From positions 1 through 38,028 of the forward strand of contig CALADI010000044.1 of NCBI GenBank assembly GCA_937890525.1: DNA of 38,028 nt. Reading direction: 5' to 3'. The notes under the pieces are model-generated. The model saw only the letters and a list, made by a program, of their open reading frames with translations. It did no database searches and was not told the origin of the DNA. The DNA comes from an uncultured Clostridia bacterium. Lineage in GTDB: Bacteria > Bacillota > Clostridia > Oscillospirales > Oscillospiraceae. This document shows positions 14,687-22,081 of this stretch, in pieces. The translations under genes and the position numbers were made by a program. The number at the start of each line of letters is the position of its first letter. Position 1 is the first letter of the stretch.

Positions 14687-16480
14687 TCACAGAGGGGAGA
14701 AGTCACTTGCGCCGTGCTTGCACAGGGGGCAGATGAAGTCCTCGGGGAGCTCGTCCCCCTCGTAGATATAGCCGCAGATGTCGCACACGAAGCCCTTCTT
14801 GTCGGTGTCGGGCTTGGGCTTGACATTGCTCTGGTAGTAGGTATAGGTCATGGTCTCCCGGTCGGACAGGACGGCGCTCTCGGTCACATCACAGATGAAC
14901 ATGGTATGGGTGCCCAGATCCACGGTGTCGATGACCTTGGCAGAGATGAAGCCGTTGGCGTACTTGGTCAGGAAGGGCAGACCGTTGCTGGAGGTGTGGG
15001 TGTAGGGGAAAGCGGCGAACTTGTCCGCATCTCTGCCGGACTGGAATCCGAACTGCTGGAACACGGTGAAAGGCGCATCCTGGGACAGGGTGCACACATT
15101 CAGCACGCCGGTCTTGGCGATGGTATCGCAGGAATAGTTCCGCTTGTTGATGTTCACGGCGATGCGGAAGGGGGTGTCGGTGAGCTGGGTGACGGTGTTG
15201 CAGATGAAGCCGTTGTCCCGGTTGCCGTCGTTGGAGGTGACCACATACAGACCATAGCCGATCTTGAACAGAGCGGTGGGGTCAACCTTGTTTTCCTCCA
15301 CCAGATCCGCAGCCCGGTAGGAAGCGGTCAGCTCCTGGGCCAGATCCCGGATCTTGCCGGTGGTCTCGTCATTCAGAGCGGAGAGGATGGTCACATGGTT
15401 CTTGGCAAAGACCATGTCCTTGGCGCCCTCCAGCGCCTTCTTCATGATCTTGTAGGCCTGAGGTGCCCAAGAGCCGTTCTCGATGAAGGCAACGGTGCGG
15501 TTCTGGAAGCTGCGCTCGGTGAGATGGTCGATGAAAGTGCGCATGAAGGGGTAGACATCGGCATTGTAGGTGGTGGTGGCCAGCACCAGCTTGTCATAGC
15601 AGAAGGCGGCGCTGACGGCGGCGGACATATCGTCCCGTGCCAGATCGAAGCACTCCACCACAGGGGCGCCGGAACGCTTCAGCTCCTCGCACAGCAGCTC
15701 CACGGCGGCCTTGGTGTGACCGTAGACGCTGGTGTAGCAGACGCAGATGCCTTCCTTCTCGGGGCGGTAGCTGGACCAGATGTCATACAGGTTCAGGTAG
15801 TAGCCCAGATTCTCGGACAGCACAGGACCATGCAGGGGGCAGATGGCGGCGATATCCAGCCCGGCAGCCTTCTTCAGCACAGCCTGCACCTGCTTGCCGT
15901 ACTTGCCCACGATGCCGATGAAGTAGCGCCGTGCCTCGTCGGTCCAGTCCTCCTCCACATCCAGAGCGCCGAACTTGCCGAAGCCGTCGGCGGAGAACAG
16001 CAGCTTGTCGGCATCGTCATAGGTCATGATGACCTCAGGCCAATGCACCATGGGGGCGTAGACGAAGTGCAGGGTGTGGCGGCCCAGAGACAGGGTATCC
16101 CCCTCCAGCACCTCCAGAGTGTGCTCCAGCTTCATGTTGGGGAAGAACTGGTGCATCATCACGAAGGTCTTGCACTGACCCACCACGGTCACATGGGGGT
16201 ACTTGTTGACAAAAGCCTCGATAGAGCCAGCGTGATCCGGCTCCATGTGCTGCACCACCAGATAGTCGGGGGTGCGGCCGCCCAGCGCTTCTTCCACATT
16301 GGAAAGCCACAGGTCAGCCTTGTGCTGATCCACCGTGTCCATCACCGCAATGCGCTGATCTGCGATCACATAGGAGTTGTAGGAAACGCCGTTGGGCACC
16401 ACATATTGCCCCTCGAACAGATCGACCTCGTGATCGTTGACGCCTACATAGAGGACATCGTCGGTAATATGTTTCATCAT
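14687..16480 (-). CDS. Flavodiiron protein fused to flavin reductase and rubredoxin domains
   Basis: 597 aa, three functional modules in one chain. Residues 1-245 are a metallo-beta-lactamase-like diiron domain with HMEPDH (ligands H78, E80, D82, with H83), H146, D165 and H217. Residues 246-390 are a flavodoxin-like FMN domain (YTSVYGHT, ATTTYNADVYPFM, ENGSWAP). Residues 400-548 are a flavin-reductase-like domain (YVVTSNDGNRDNGFICNTVTQ). Residues 563-597 are a rubredoxin with Cys566, 569, 584 and 587 (CDICGYIYEGDELPEDF, CPLC). The protein should reduce O2 to water, and possibly NO, using electrons passed within the chain; this suits protection of an anaerobe. An AGGAGG lies 10 bp upstream of the first of two ATG codons. 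NO versus O2 preference cannot be read from sequence. Confidence 0.93.
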   Translation of the reverse strand: MMKHITDDVLYVGVNDHEVDLFEGQYVVPNGVSYNSYVIADQRIAVMDTVDQHKADLWLSNVEEALGGRTPDYLVVQHMEPDHAGSIEAFVNKYPHVTVVGQCKTFVMMHQFFPNMKLEHTLEVLEGDTLSLGRHTLHFVYAPMVHWPEVIMTYDDADKLLFSADGFGKFGALDVEEDWTDEARRYFIGIVGKYGKQVQAVLKKAAGLDIAAICPLHGPVLSENLGYYLNLYDIWSSYRPEKEGICVCYTSVYGHTKAAVELLCEELKRSGAPVVECFDLARDDMSAAVSAAFCYDKLVLATTTYNADVYPFMRTFIDHLTERSFQNRTVAFIENGSWAPQAYKIMKKALEGAKDMVFAKNHVTILSALNDETTGKIRDLAQELTASYRAADLVEENKVDPTALFKIGYGLYVVTSNDGNRDNGFICNTVTQLTDTPFRIAVNINKRNYSCDTIAKTGVLNVCTLSQDAPFTVFQQFGFQSGRDADKFAAFPYTHTSSNGLPFLTKYANGFISAKVIDTVDLGTHTMFICDVTESAVLSDRETMTYTYYQSNVKPKPDTDKKGFVCDICGYIYEGDELPEDFICPLCKHGASDFSPL

Positions 16481-16536
16481 CTGGAAATTCCTCCTGAAAT
16501 CATCTTTGACATGCGCACCGAGTACGCATTTTCTTT

Positions 16537-16565
16537 ATTGTATCATATCCTTTTTTCGTTGCCAA
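16537..16565 (-). promoter_or_regulatory. Promoter of the flavodiiron fusion gene
   Basis: Minus strand TTGGCA (16560-16565), 17 bp, TACAAT (16537-16542), about 57 bp before the start codon. Confidence 0.6.
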
Positions 16566-16603
16566 TTATCATTCTATACAAAAATATCGAAAGGAGTGGC
16601 ATA

Positions 16604-16693
16604 ATGACTATGTTCTTCGGTGAAAATGATCGGGCATTTGGGCTAAATGTAAAATCTGTAGATTATTGTCGTAAAATGTTGACTTTTATATGA
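16604..16693 (+). CDS. Possible 29-aa peptide upstream of the riboswitch
   Basis: ATG at 16604 is preceded by AAAGGAG at 8 bp, and the frame stays open to TGA at 16691. The peptide begins MTMFFGENDRAFG. It ends inside the promoter of the riboswitch leader, and only a weak promoter lies upstream. A good ribosome site is its only support. Confidence 0.2.
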   Translation: MTMFFGENDRAFGLNVKSVDYCRKMLTFI

Positions 16694-16707
16694 CGCTATG
16701 TTACGAT
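16679..16707 (+). promoter_or_regulatory. Promoter of the riboswitch-nucleoside transporter operon
   Basis: TTGACT (16679-16684), 17 bp, TACGAT (16702-16707), placing the start about 13 nt before the aptamer. Confidence 0.6.
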
Positions 16708-16726
16708 TTTGTTACAGATAAATAGA

Positions 16727-16792
16727 GCTAGTATAGATTTGGATGAATGGCCCAAATGTTTCTACCGTACAGCCACAGGTGCGACTATTAGC
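16727..16792 (+). promoter_or_regulatory. Purine riboswitch aptamer, guanine class
   Basis: The three-way junction can be folded by eye. P1 is GCTAG/TTAGC (16727-16731 with 16788-16792). J1/2 is TATAG. P2 is ATTTGG/CCAAAT (16737-16742 with 16752-16757). J2/3 is GTTTCTACC (16758-16766), the hallmark of purine aptamers. P3 is CGTAC/GTGCG (16766-16770 with 16779-16783). J3/1 is ACTA with C16785 at the ligand-pairing position, as in guanine rather than adenine sensors. The L2 GG and L3 CC that make the loop-loop contact are kept, but both loops differ from the usual GATATGG and CCGTAAA. It precedes a terminator and a nucleoside importer. Confidence 0.82.
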
Positions 16793-16842
16793 CGATTTGC
16801 TCCCCACCCCCTTGGGCGCGGGGCGCAGATCCCCATATAGTG

Positions 16843-16878
16843 GCAGGTTTAAGTGATTAAGCCTGCTTTTTCTTTTTT
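16843..16878 (+). terminator. Riboswitch-controlled terminator
   Basis: GCAGGTTTAA (16843-16852) and TTAAGCCTGC (16857-16866) pair with one G-U and a 4-nt loop, followed by TTTTTCTTTTTT. It lies between the aptamer and the first transporter gene. ATAGT just before it (16837-16841) can pair with ACTAT of J3/1-P1 (16784-16788), a possible alternative fold. Confidence 0.85.
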
Positions 16879-16985
16879 GTCCGGGGGCTTTTGGTCGATT
16901 CGTACAAATCCGGCGGCTCATATTCCGGGAGATCCCGGGCTGCCTTTGGCAGAAATCACATCTGAAAGATCACGGAGGGTTAAAC

Positions 16986-18227
16986 ATGAAAAAGATCACC
17001 GCTATGCTGCTGGTCGTCTGCCTGATGCTGGGCCTGCTCGCAGGCTGCGCCGGCGGAAACGACGCTGCTGACCCCAGCCAGAATGCCACCGACGGCGCTG
17101 CTGCCGCCAAGGACATCAAGGTCGGGTTCATCTTCCTGCACGACGAAAACTCCACCTACGACAAGAACTTCATCGATGCCGCCAAGGAGGCCACCAAGGC
17201 TCTGGGCCTGAGCGATGAGCAGGTCGTCTTCAAGACCAATGTGCCCGAGAGCAACGAGTGCTACGAGGCTGCCGCCGATCTGGCGGACCGGGGCTGCAAT
17301 GTTGTCTTTGCTGACAGCTTCGGTCACGAGCCCTTCATGGCTCAGGCCGCTCAGGAGTTCCCCGAGGTGCAGTTCTGCCACGCCACCGGCACCACCGCTC
17401 ATACCGCCGGCATCCCCAACTTCCACAATGCCTTCGCCTCCATCTACGAGGGCCGGTATCTGGCGGGTATCGCCGCAGGCATGAAGCTGAACGAAATGAT
17501 CGAGAAGGGCGAGTTCACCGCCGAGGAAGCCAAGATCGGCTATGTGGGCGCCTTCACCTATGCTGAGGTCATCTCCGGCTACACCTCCTTCTTCCTTGGT
17601 GCCCGTTCCGTGTGCCCCAGCGTGACCATGGAAGTCCAGTTCACCGGCAGCTGGTACGACGAGACTGCCGAGAAGGAAGCTGCCAACACCCTGATCAACC
17701 GGGGCTGCAAGCTCATCAGCCAGCACGCTGACTCCATGGGCGCCCCCACTGCCTGCGAGACCGCAGGCGTGCCCAATGTCTCCTACAACGGCAGCACCCT
17801 GTCTGCCTGCCCCAACACCTTCATCGTGTCCTCCAGCATCAACTGGGTGCCCTACTTCACCTACATGATCGAGTCTGTGATGAACGGCACTGAGATCGCT
17901 GCTGACTGGTGCAAGGGCACCGCCGAGAACGCCGTGGTCCTGTCCGAGATCAACGAGCAGGCCGCTGCTGCCGGCACCGTTGAGGCCATCGAGGAGGCTA
18001 AGGCAAAGCTGGCATCCGGCGAGATCCATGTGTTCGACACCGCCACCTTCACCGTGGGTGGTCAGAACCTGACCAGCTATCAGGCGGATGTGGACACCGA
18101 TGCCAACTACACCCCCGACACCGAGGTGATCTCCGACGGCTACTTCCACGAGTCTGAGAAGCGCGCCGCTCCCTACTTCGATCTGCGGATCGACGGCATC
18201 ACCACGCTGAACGAGGCGTTCGGCTAA
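16986..18227 (+). CDS. BMP family nucleoside-binding lipoprotein
   Basis: 413 aa. This is the extracellular binding protein of a nucleoside ABC importer (BmpA/PnrA/NupA type). A signal peptide ends at the lipobox LAGC with lipidated C21. The mature part begins IKVGFIFLHDENSTYDKNFIDAA and continues with family features: CNVVFADSFGHEPFM, NAFASIYEGRYLAGIAAG, KIGYVGAFTYAEVISGY and GCKLISQHADS. The ligand is likely a purine nucleoside, given the guanine-class riboswitch and the YufO-like permeases; the sequence alone does not fix it. GGAGGG lies 8 bp upstream of the ATG. A terminator-like hairpin separates it from the ATPase gene. Confidence 0.92.
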   Translation: MKKITAMLLVVCLMLGLLAGCAGGNDAADPSQNATDGAAAAKDIKVGFIFLHDENSTYDKNFIDAAKEATKALGLSDEQVVFKTNVPESNECYEAAADLADRGCNVVFADSFGHEPFMAQAAQEFPEVQFCHATGTTAHTAGIPNFHNAFASIYEGRYLAGIAAGMKLNEMIEKGEFTAEEAKIGYVGAFTYAEVISGYTSFFLGARSVCPSVTMEVQFTGSWYDETAEKEAANTLINRGCKLISQHADSMGAPTACETAGVPNVSYNGSTLSACPNTFIVSSSINWVPYFTYMIESVMNGTEIAADWCKGTAENAVVLSEINEQAAAAGTVEAIEEAKAKLASGEIHVFDTATFTVGGQNLTSYQADVDTDANYTPDTEVISDGYFHESEKRAAPYFDLRIDGITTLNEAFG

Positions 18228-18242
18228 TCAAGAATTGGATCA

Positions 18243-18274
18243 GGGCGGGGTTTCGTTCCCCGCCCTTCCTTTTC
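18243..18274 (+). terminator. Intra-operon terminator/attenuator
   Basis: GGGCGGGG and CCCCGCCC form an 8-bp stem with a 7-nt loop, followed by TTCCTTTT. It would reduce read-through into the ATPase and permease genes, leaving the binding protein most abundant. Confidence 0.75.
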
Positions 18275-18330
18275 GTTTCACGGCCCATCCTTCATTCCAC
18301 CAGATATCAACACGAAACGGAGCGTACACC

Positions 18331-19866
18331 ATGGGATCTGCTGCAATCGAGCTGAAAAACATTACAAAAACATTCGGGAATATCGTTGCCAACAAGGATG
18401 TGAACCTGACGGTGAACCGGGGGGAGATCCTGTCCATCTTGGGTGAGAACGGCAGCGGCAAGACCACATTGATGAACATGATCTCGGGCATCTACTTCCC
18501 AGATCGCGGTTCCATCTACATCGACGGGCGGGAAGTGGTGATCCGCTCCCCGAAGGATGCCTTCCAGTACGGCATCGGCATGATCCATCAGCACCTGAAG
18601 CTGGTGGATGTGTTCTCCGCAGCGGAGAACATCGTACTGGGCTTTCATGAGGAGGGGGGCTTCAACATGAAGCGCTCCGCCCAGCGCATCGCCAAGATCA
18701 GCAGCCAGTACGGCTTCGACATCGACCCCAACAAGAAGATCTACGAGATGTCCATCTCGGAAAAGCAGACGGTGGAGATCGTCAAGGTGCTCTACCGCGG
18801 GGCGGATATCCTGATCTTGGATGAGCCTACGGCGGTGCTGACGCCCCAAGAGACCCAGAAACTCTTTGCCATCCTGCGCCGGATGCGGGATGATGGCAAA
18901 GCCATCATCATCATCACCCATAAGATGCACGAGGTGCTGGAGCTGTCCGACCGGGTCAGTGTCCTGCGCAAGGGCGAATATGTGGGCACCGTCAACACCA
19001 GCCAGACCAGCGAGGAAGAGCTGACGGAGATGATGGTGGGCAAGAAGGTGGAACTGAACATCCACCGCAGCCTGCCCAAGGATCCGGTGGACCGGCTGGA
19101 GGTGCGCAGCATCAACTGCGTCAGCAGAGACGGGGTGAAGCTGCTCAACGATGTGTCCTTCACCGTGCGCTCCGGGGAGATCCTGGGCATCGCCGGCATC
19201 GCCGGCAGCGGCCAGCGGGAACTGCTGGAGGCCATCGCCGGACTGCAGCACTTGGAAAGCGGCGAGATCCTCTACCACGACCCCAAGAGCGGCAGAACCG
19301 AGCAGCTCCGGGACAAGACCCCTCTGCAGATCCGGGAACTGGGCGTGCGGCTCTCCTTCGTGCCCGAGGATCGTCTGGGCATGGGTCTGGTGGGCAACAT
19401 GGACATCGTGGACAACATGATGCTGCGCAGCTACCGCAAGGGCAAGTCCTTCTTCTTGGAGCGCAAGGCCCCCAGAGATCTGGCAGACCGGATCATTGAA
19501 CAGCTGGAGGTCGCCACCCCCGACGCCAACACCCCGGTGCGCCGTCTGTCCGGCGGCAATGTGCAGAAGGTGCTGGTGGGCAGAGAGATCGCCGCAGCCC
19601 CCACGGTGCTGATGGTGGCGTACCCTGTCCGGGGACTGGACATCAACTCCTCGTACATGATCTACAACCTGCTGAACCAGCAGAAGGAAAGCGGCGTCGC
19701 CATCATCTTCGTGGGCGAGGATCTGGATGTGCTGATGGAGCTGTGCGACCGGGTGATGGTCATCGGCTCCGGCAGGATCACAGGCACGGTGGACGCCCGC
19801 ACCGCAACCAAAGAACAGATCGGCCGTCTGATGACCGGCTCGGCCAGAGGTGAGGAACATGAGTAA
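18331..19866 (+). CDS. Nucleoside ABC transporter, duplicated ATP-binding protein
   Basis: 511 aa with two nucleotide-binding domains in tandem, as in sugar/nucleoside importers of the RbsA/YufO type. The first has Walker A GENGSGKTT (38-46) and Walker B with DEPTAVLTPQE. The second has a Walker A without the usual lysine (GIAGSGQRE), the signature LSGGNVQK and a Walker B-like MVAYPVRGLD, so the second site is probably catalytically degenerate. The start was set at MGSAAIELKN, with ACGGAGCG upstream; the longer frame runs into the attenuator hairpin. Its last 8 bp overlap the first permease gene. Confidence 0.94.
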   Translation: MGSAAIELKNITKTFGNIVANKDVNLTVNRGEILSILGENGSGKTTLMNMISGIYFPDRGSIYIDGREVVIRSPKDAFQYGIGMIHQHLKLVDVFSAAENIVLGFHEEGGFNMKRSAQRIAKISSQYGFDIDPNKKIYEMSISEKQTVEIVKVLYRGADILILDEPTAVLTPQETQKLFAILRRMRDDGKAIIIITHKMHEVLELSDRVSVLRKGEYVGTVNTSQTSEEELTEMMVGKKVELNIHRSLPKDPVDRLEVRSINCVSRDGVKLLNDVSFTVRSGEILGIAGIAGSGQRELLEAIAGLQHLESGEILYHDPKSGRTEQLRDKTPLQIRELGVRLSFVPEDRLGMGLVGNMDIVDNMMLRSYRKGKSFFLERKAPRDLADRIIEQLEVATPDANTPVRRLSGGNVQKVLVGREIAAAPTVLMVAYPVRGLDINSSYMIYNLLNQQKESGVAIIFVGEDLDVLMELCDRVMVIGSGRITGTVDARTATKEQIGRLMTGSARGEEHE

Positions 19867-20971
19867 AAAGAACACACAAATCAAAGAACCCCTGTTCCAT
19901 ATCGTCAAGCGCAGCACCATGATCTGGTGGAAGGCGTGGACGGTGCGGGTGCTGGCGGTGCTGGCGGCGCTGGTGGTCTGCGCCCTCATCACCGTGGTGC
20001 TCACCGGGGAGAACCCCATCGGGGTCTATGTCACCATGGTGGACGGTGCCTTCGGCACCAAGCGCCGGGTCTGGGGACTGATGCAGAATGTGGCGATGCT
20101 GCTGTGCATCTCTCTGGCGGTGACCCCGGCCTTCAAGATGCGCTTCTGGAACATCGGCGCTGAGGGTCAGGTGCTGGTGGGCGGACTTGCCACGGCGGCC
20201 TGCATGATCCTCTTTGGGGATCGGCTCCATCCGGCGGCGCTGTTTGCCCTGATGATCGTGGCCAGCATCGTGGGCGGCGCAGTGTGGGCGGTGATCCCTG
20301 CTTACTTCCGCGCCAAGTGGAACACCAACGAGACGCTGTTCACGCTGATGATGAACTACATCGCCATCCAGCTGGTGTCCTACTTCACCTACCAATGGTC
20401 GGTGCCCAAGGGCTCCGGTCAGATCGGCGTCATCAACGGCGCCAGCAAGGCGGGCTGGATGCCCTCTGTGCTGGGGCACCCCTATCTGCTGAATATCCTC
20501 ATCGTGGTGGGGCTGACCATCGCCATGTATGTCTACCTCAACTACACCAAGCACGGCTATGAGATCGAGGTGGTGGGCGAAAGTGAGAACACCGCCCGCT
20601 ACATCGGCGTAAACATCAAGAAGGTCATCATCCGCACCATGATCATCTCCGGCGGACTGTGCGGCATCAGCGGACTGCTGCTGGTCAGCGGCACCGACCA
20701 CACCCTGACCCGGGATCTGGCGGCGGGCAGAGGATTCACCGCCATCATGGTGTCTTGGCTTGCCAAGTTCAATCCCTTCTACATGGTGCTGACCTCGTTC
20801 TTGATCGTATTCCTGCAAAAGGGAGCGGTGGAGATCTCCACCATCTACAGTTTGAATGCTTCCTTCTCGGACATTCTGACGGGCATCATCATTTTCTTCA
20901 TCATCGGCAGCGAATTCTTTGTCAATTACAGCATCAAGTTCCGTGAAAAGGAGGGCGCAAAGGTATGCTGA
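19859..20971 (+). CDS. Nucleoside ABC transporter permease, first subunit
   Basis: 370 aa, with the ATG inside the end of the ATPase gene (ATGAGTAA) and AGAGGTGAGG as ribosome site; an in-frame GTG at 19850 is less likely. It is a BPD_transp_2 permease of the YufP/NupP type, with about eight to ten membrane segments. The conserved TPAFKMRFWNIGAEGQVLVGG loop near residues 85-105 and YEIEVVGESENTARYIG-VNIKK coupling region are typical. It pairs with the next gene product to form the channel. Confidence 0.93.
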   Translation: MSKKNTQIKEPLFHIVKRSTMIWWKAWTVRVLAVLAALVVCALITVVLTGENPIGVYVTMVDGAFGTKRRVWGLMQNVAMLLCISLAVTPAFKMRFWNIGAEGQVLVGGLATAACMILFGDRLHPAALFALMIVASIVGGAVWAVIPAYFRAKWNTNETLFTLMMNYIAIQLVSYFTYQWSVPKGSGQIGVINGASKAGWMPSVLGHPYLLNILIVVGLTIAMYVYLNYTKHGYEIEVVGESENTARYIGVNIKKVIIRTMIISGGLCGISGLLLVSGTDHTLTRDLAAGRGFTAIMVSWLAKFNPFYMVLTSFLIVFLQKGAVEISTIYSLNASFSDILTGIIIFFIIGSEFFVNYSIKFREKEGAKVC

Positions 20972-21951
20972 CTGCGTTTATCCAGAGAGCCGTGGTTCAG
21001 GGCATCCCCCTGCTGTTCGGCTCCACTGGTGAGATCATCACCGAAAAATCCGGCAACCTGAATCTGGGTATCCCCGGCATCATGTATGTGGGCGGTATCT
21101 GCGGCGTCATCGGCGCCTTCCTGTACGAGCGGTCGGTGCCCGCCGGAGCGGCGGTGAACCCCTTCCTTGCGGTGCTGATCCCGCTGGTGTGCTGCATGAT
21201 CGGCTCGCTGCTGGTGGGTCTGATCTATGGATTTCTGACCATCACCCTCCGGGCCAACCAGAATGTGACGGGTCTGGCGCTGACCACCTTCGGCGTGGGC
21301 TTCGGCAATTTCTTCGGCGGCTCTCTCATCAAGCTGGTGCACAGCGATATGCCATCCATTGCCCTGACCGCCACCAGCAACTGCTTCCGCACCCGGCTGC
21401 CCTTTGCCGACGATCTGGGCTGGTTCGGGGAGATCTTCCTGTCTTACAGCTTCCTTGCCTATACCGCCATCTTCTTGGCGCTGGCGGCCAGCTTTATCCT
21501 CAACCGCACCCGGCTGGGACTCCAGCTCCGGGCGGTGGGCGAAAGCCCCACCACGGCGGATGCAGCGGGCATCAATGTGGGAGCTTATAAGTATGCCGCC
21601 ACCTGCATCGGCAGCGTCATCGCCGGTATGGGCGGACTGTACTATGTGATGGACTACGCCAACGGCGTGTGGTCCAACGACGGCTTCGGCGACCGGGGCT
21701 GGCTGGCCATTGCGCTGGTCATCTTCGCCGTGTGGAAGCCCAACATGAGCATCCTCGGCTCCATCGTGTTCGGCGGACTGTTCATTGTCCACAATTACAT
21801 CCCCAATTTGGGGGTCGCCACCCAAGAGCTGTTCAAAATGCTGCCCTATGTGGTCACCATCGTGGTGCTGCTGGTGGTGAGCATGAGAAAGAAGCGGGAG
21901 AGCCAGCCCCCCGCCAGTCTGGGAACCTCCTACTTCCGGGAGGAACGATGA
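20965..21951 (+). CDS. Nucleoside ABC transporter permease, second subunit
   Basis: 328 aa, overlapping the first permease gene by 7 bp. It is a BPD_transp_2 permease of the YufQ/NupQ type: GSTGEIITEKSGNLNLGIPGIM at the N-terminus, then alternating hydrophobic segments, LQLRAVGESPTTADAAGIN (coupling helix region) and DRGWLAIALVIFAVWKP. A strong terminator follows, so this ends the operon. No nucleosidase or phosphorylase gene is attached. Confidence 0.93.
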   Translation: MLTAFIQRAVVQGIPLLFGSTGEIITEKSGNLNLGIPGIMYVGGICGVIGAFLYERSVPAGAAVNPFLAVLIPLVCCMIGSLLVGLIYGFLTITLRANQNVTGLALTTFGVGFGNFFGGSLIKLVHSDMPSIALTATSNCFRTRLPFADDLGWFGEIFLSYSFLAYTAIFLALAASFILNRTRLGLQLRAVGESPTTADAAGINVGAYKYAATCIGSVIAGMGGLYYVMDYANGVWSNDGFGDRGWLAIALVIFAVWKPNMSILGSIVFGGLFIVHNYIPNLGVATQELFKMLPYVVTIVVLLVVSMRKKRESQPPASLGTSYFREER

Positions 21952-21957
21952 ACCATA

Positions 21958-21992
21958 TAAAAAACTGCCCTGATCGTCAGGGCAGTTTTTTT
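21958..21992 (+). terminator. Terminator of the nucleoside transporter operon
   Basis: AAAACTGCCCTGA (21961-21973) and TCAGGGCAGTTTT (21977-21989) pair perfectly around TCG, with further Ts. Confidence 0.92.
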
Positions 21993-22020
21993 ATGCGCCT
22001 ATATCCTTCCGCTCAGTACC

Positions 22021-22056
22021 GTAAAAAGCCGTCCCTTGCAGCCAAGGGACGGCTTT
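22021..22056 (-). terminator. Terminator of the lacto-N-biose operon
   Basis: AAAGCCGTCCCTTG (22025-22038) and CAAGGGACGGCTTT (22043-22056) form a 14-bp stem with a 4-nt loop. On the minus strand the stem is followed by a T run, 26 bp after the phosphorylase stop codon. Confidence 0.9.
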
Positions 22057-22081
22057 GACATTATGAATATGCGGTAGGGGA

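Noticed and set aside
14660..16693. Long plus-strand open frame opposite the flavodiiron gene.
   Set aside because: Antisense to a protein with all catalytic residues in place; only its last 29 codons have a ribosome site and are listed separately at low confidence.
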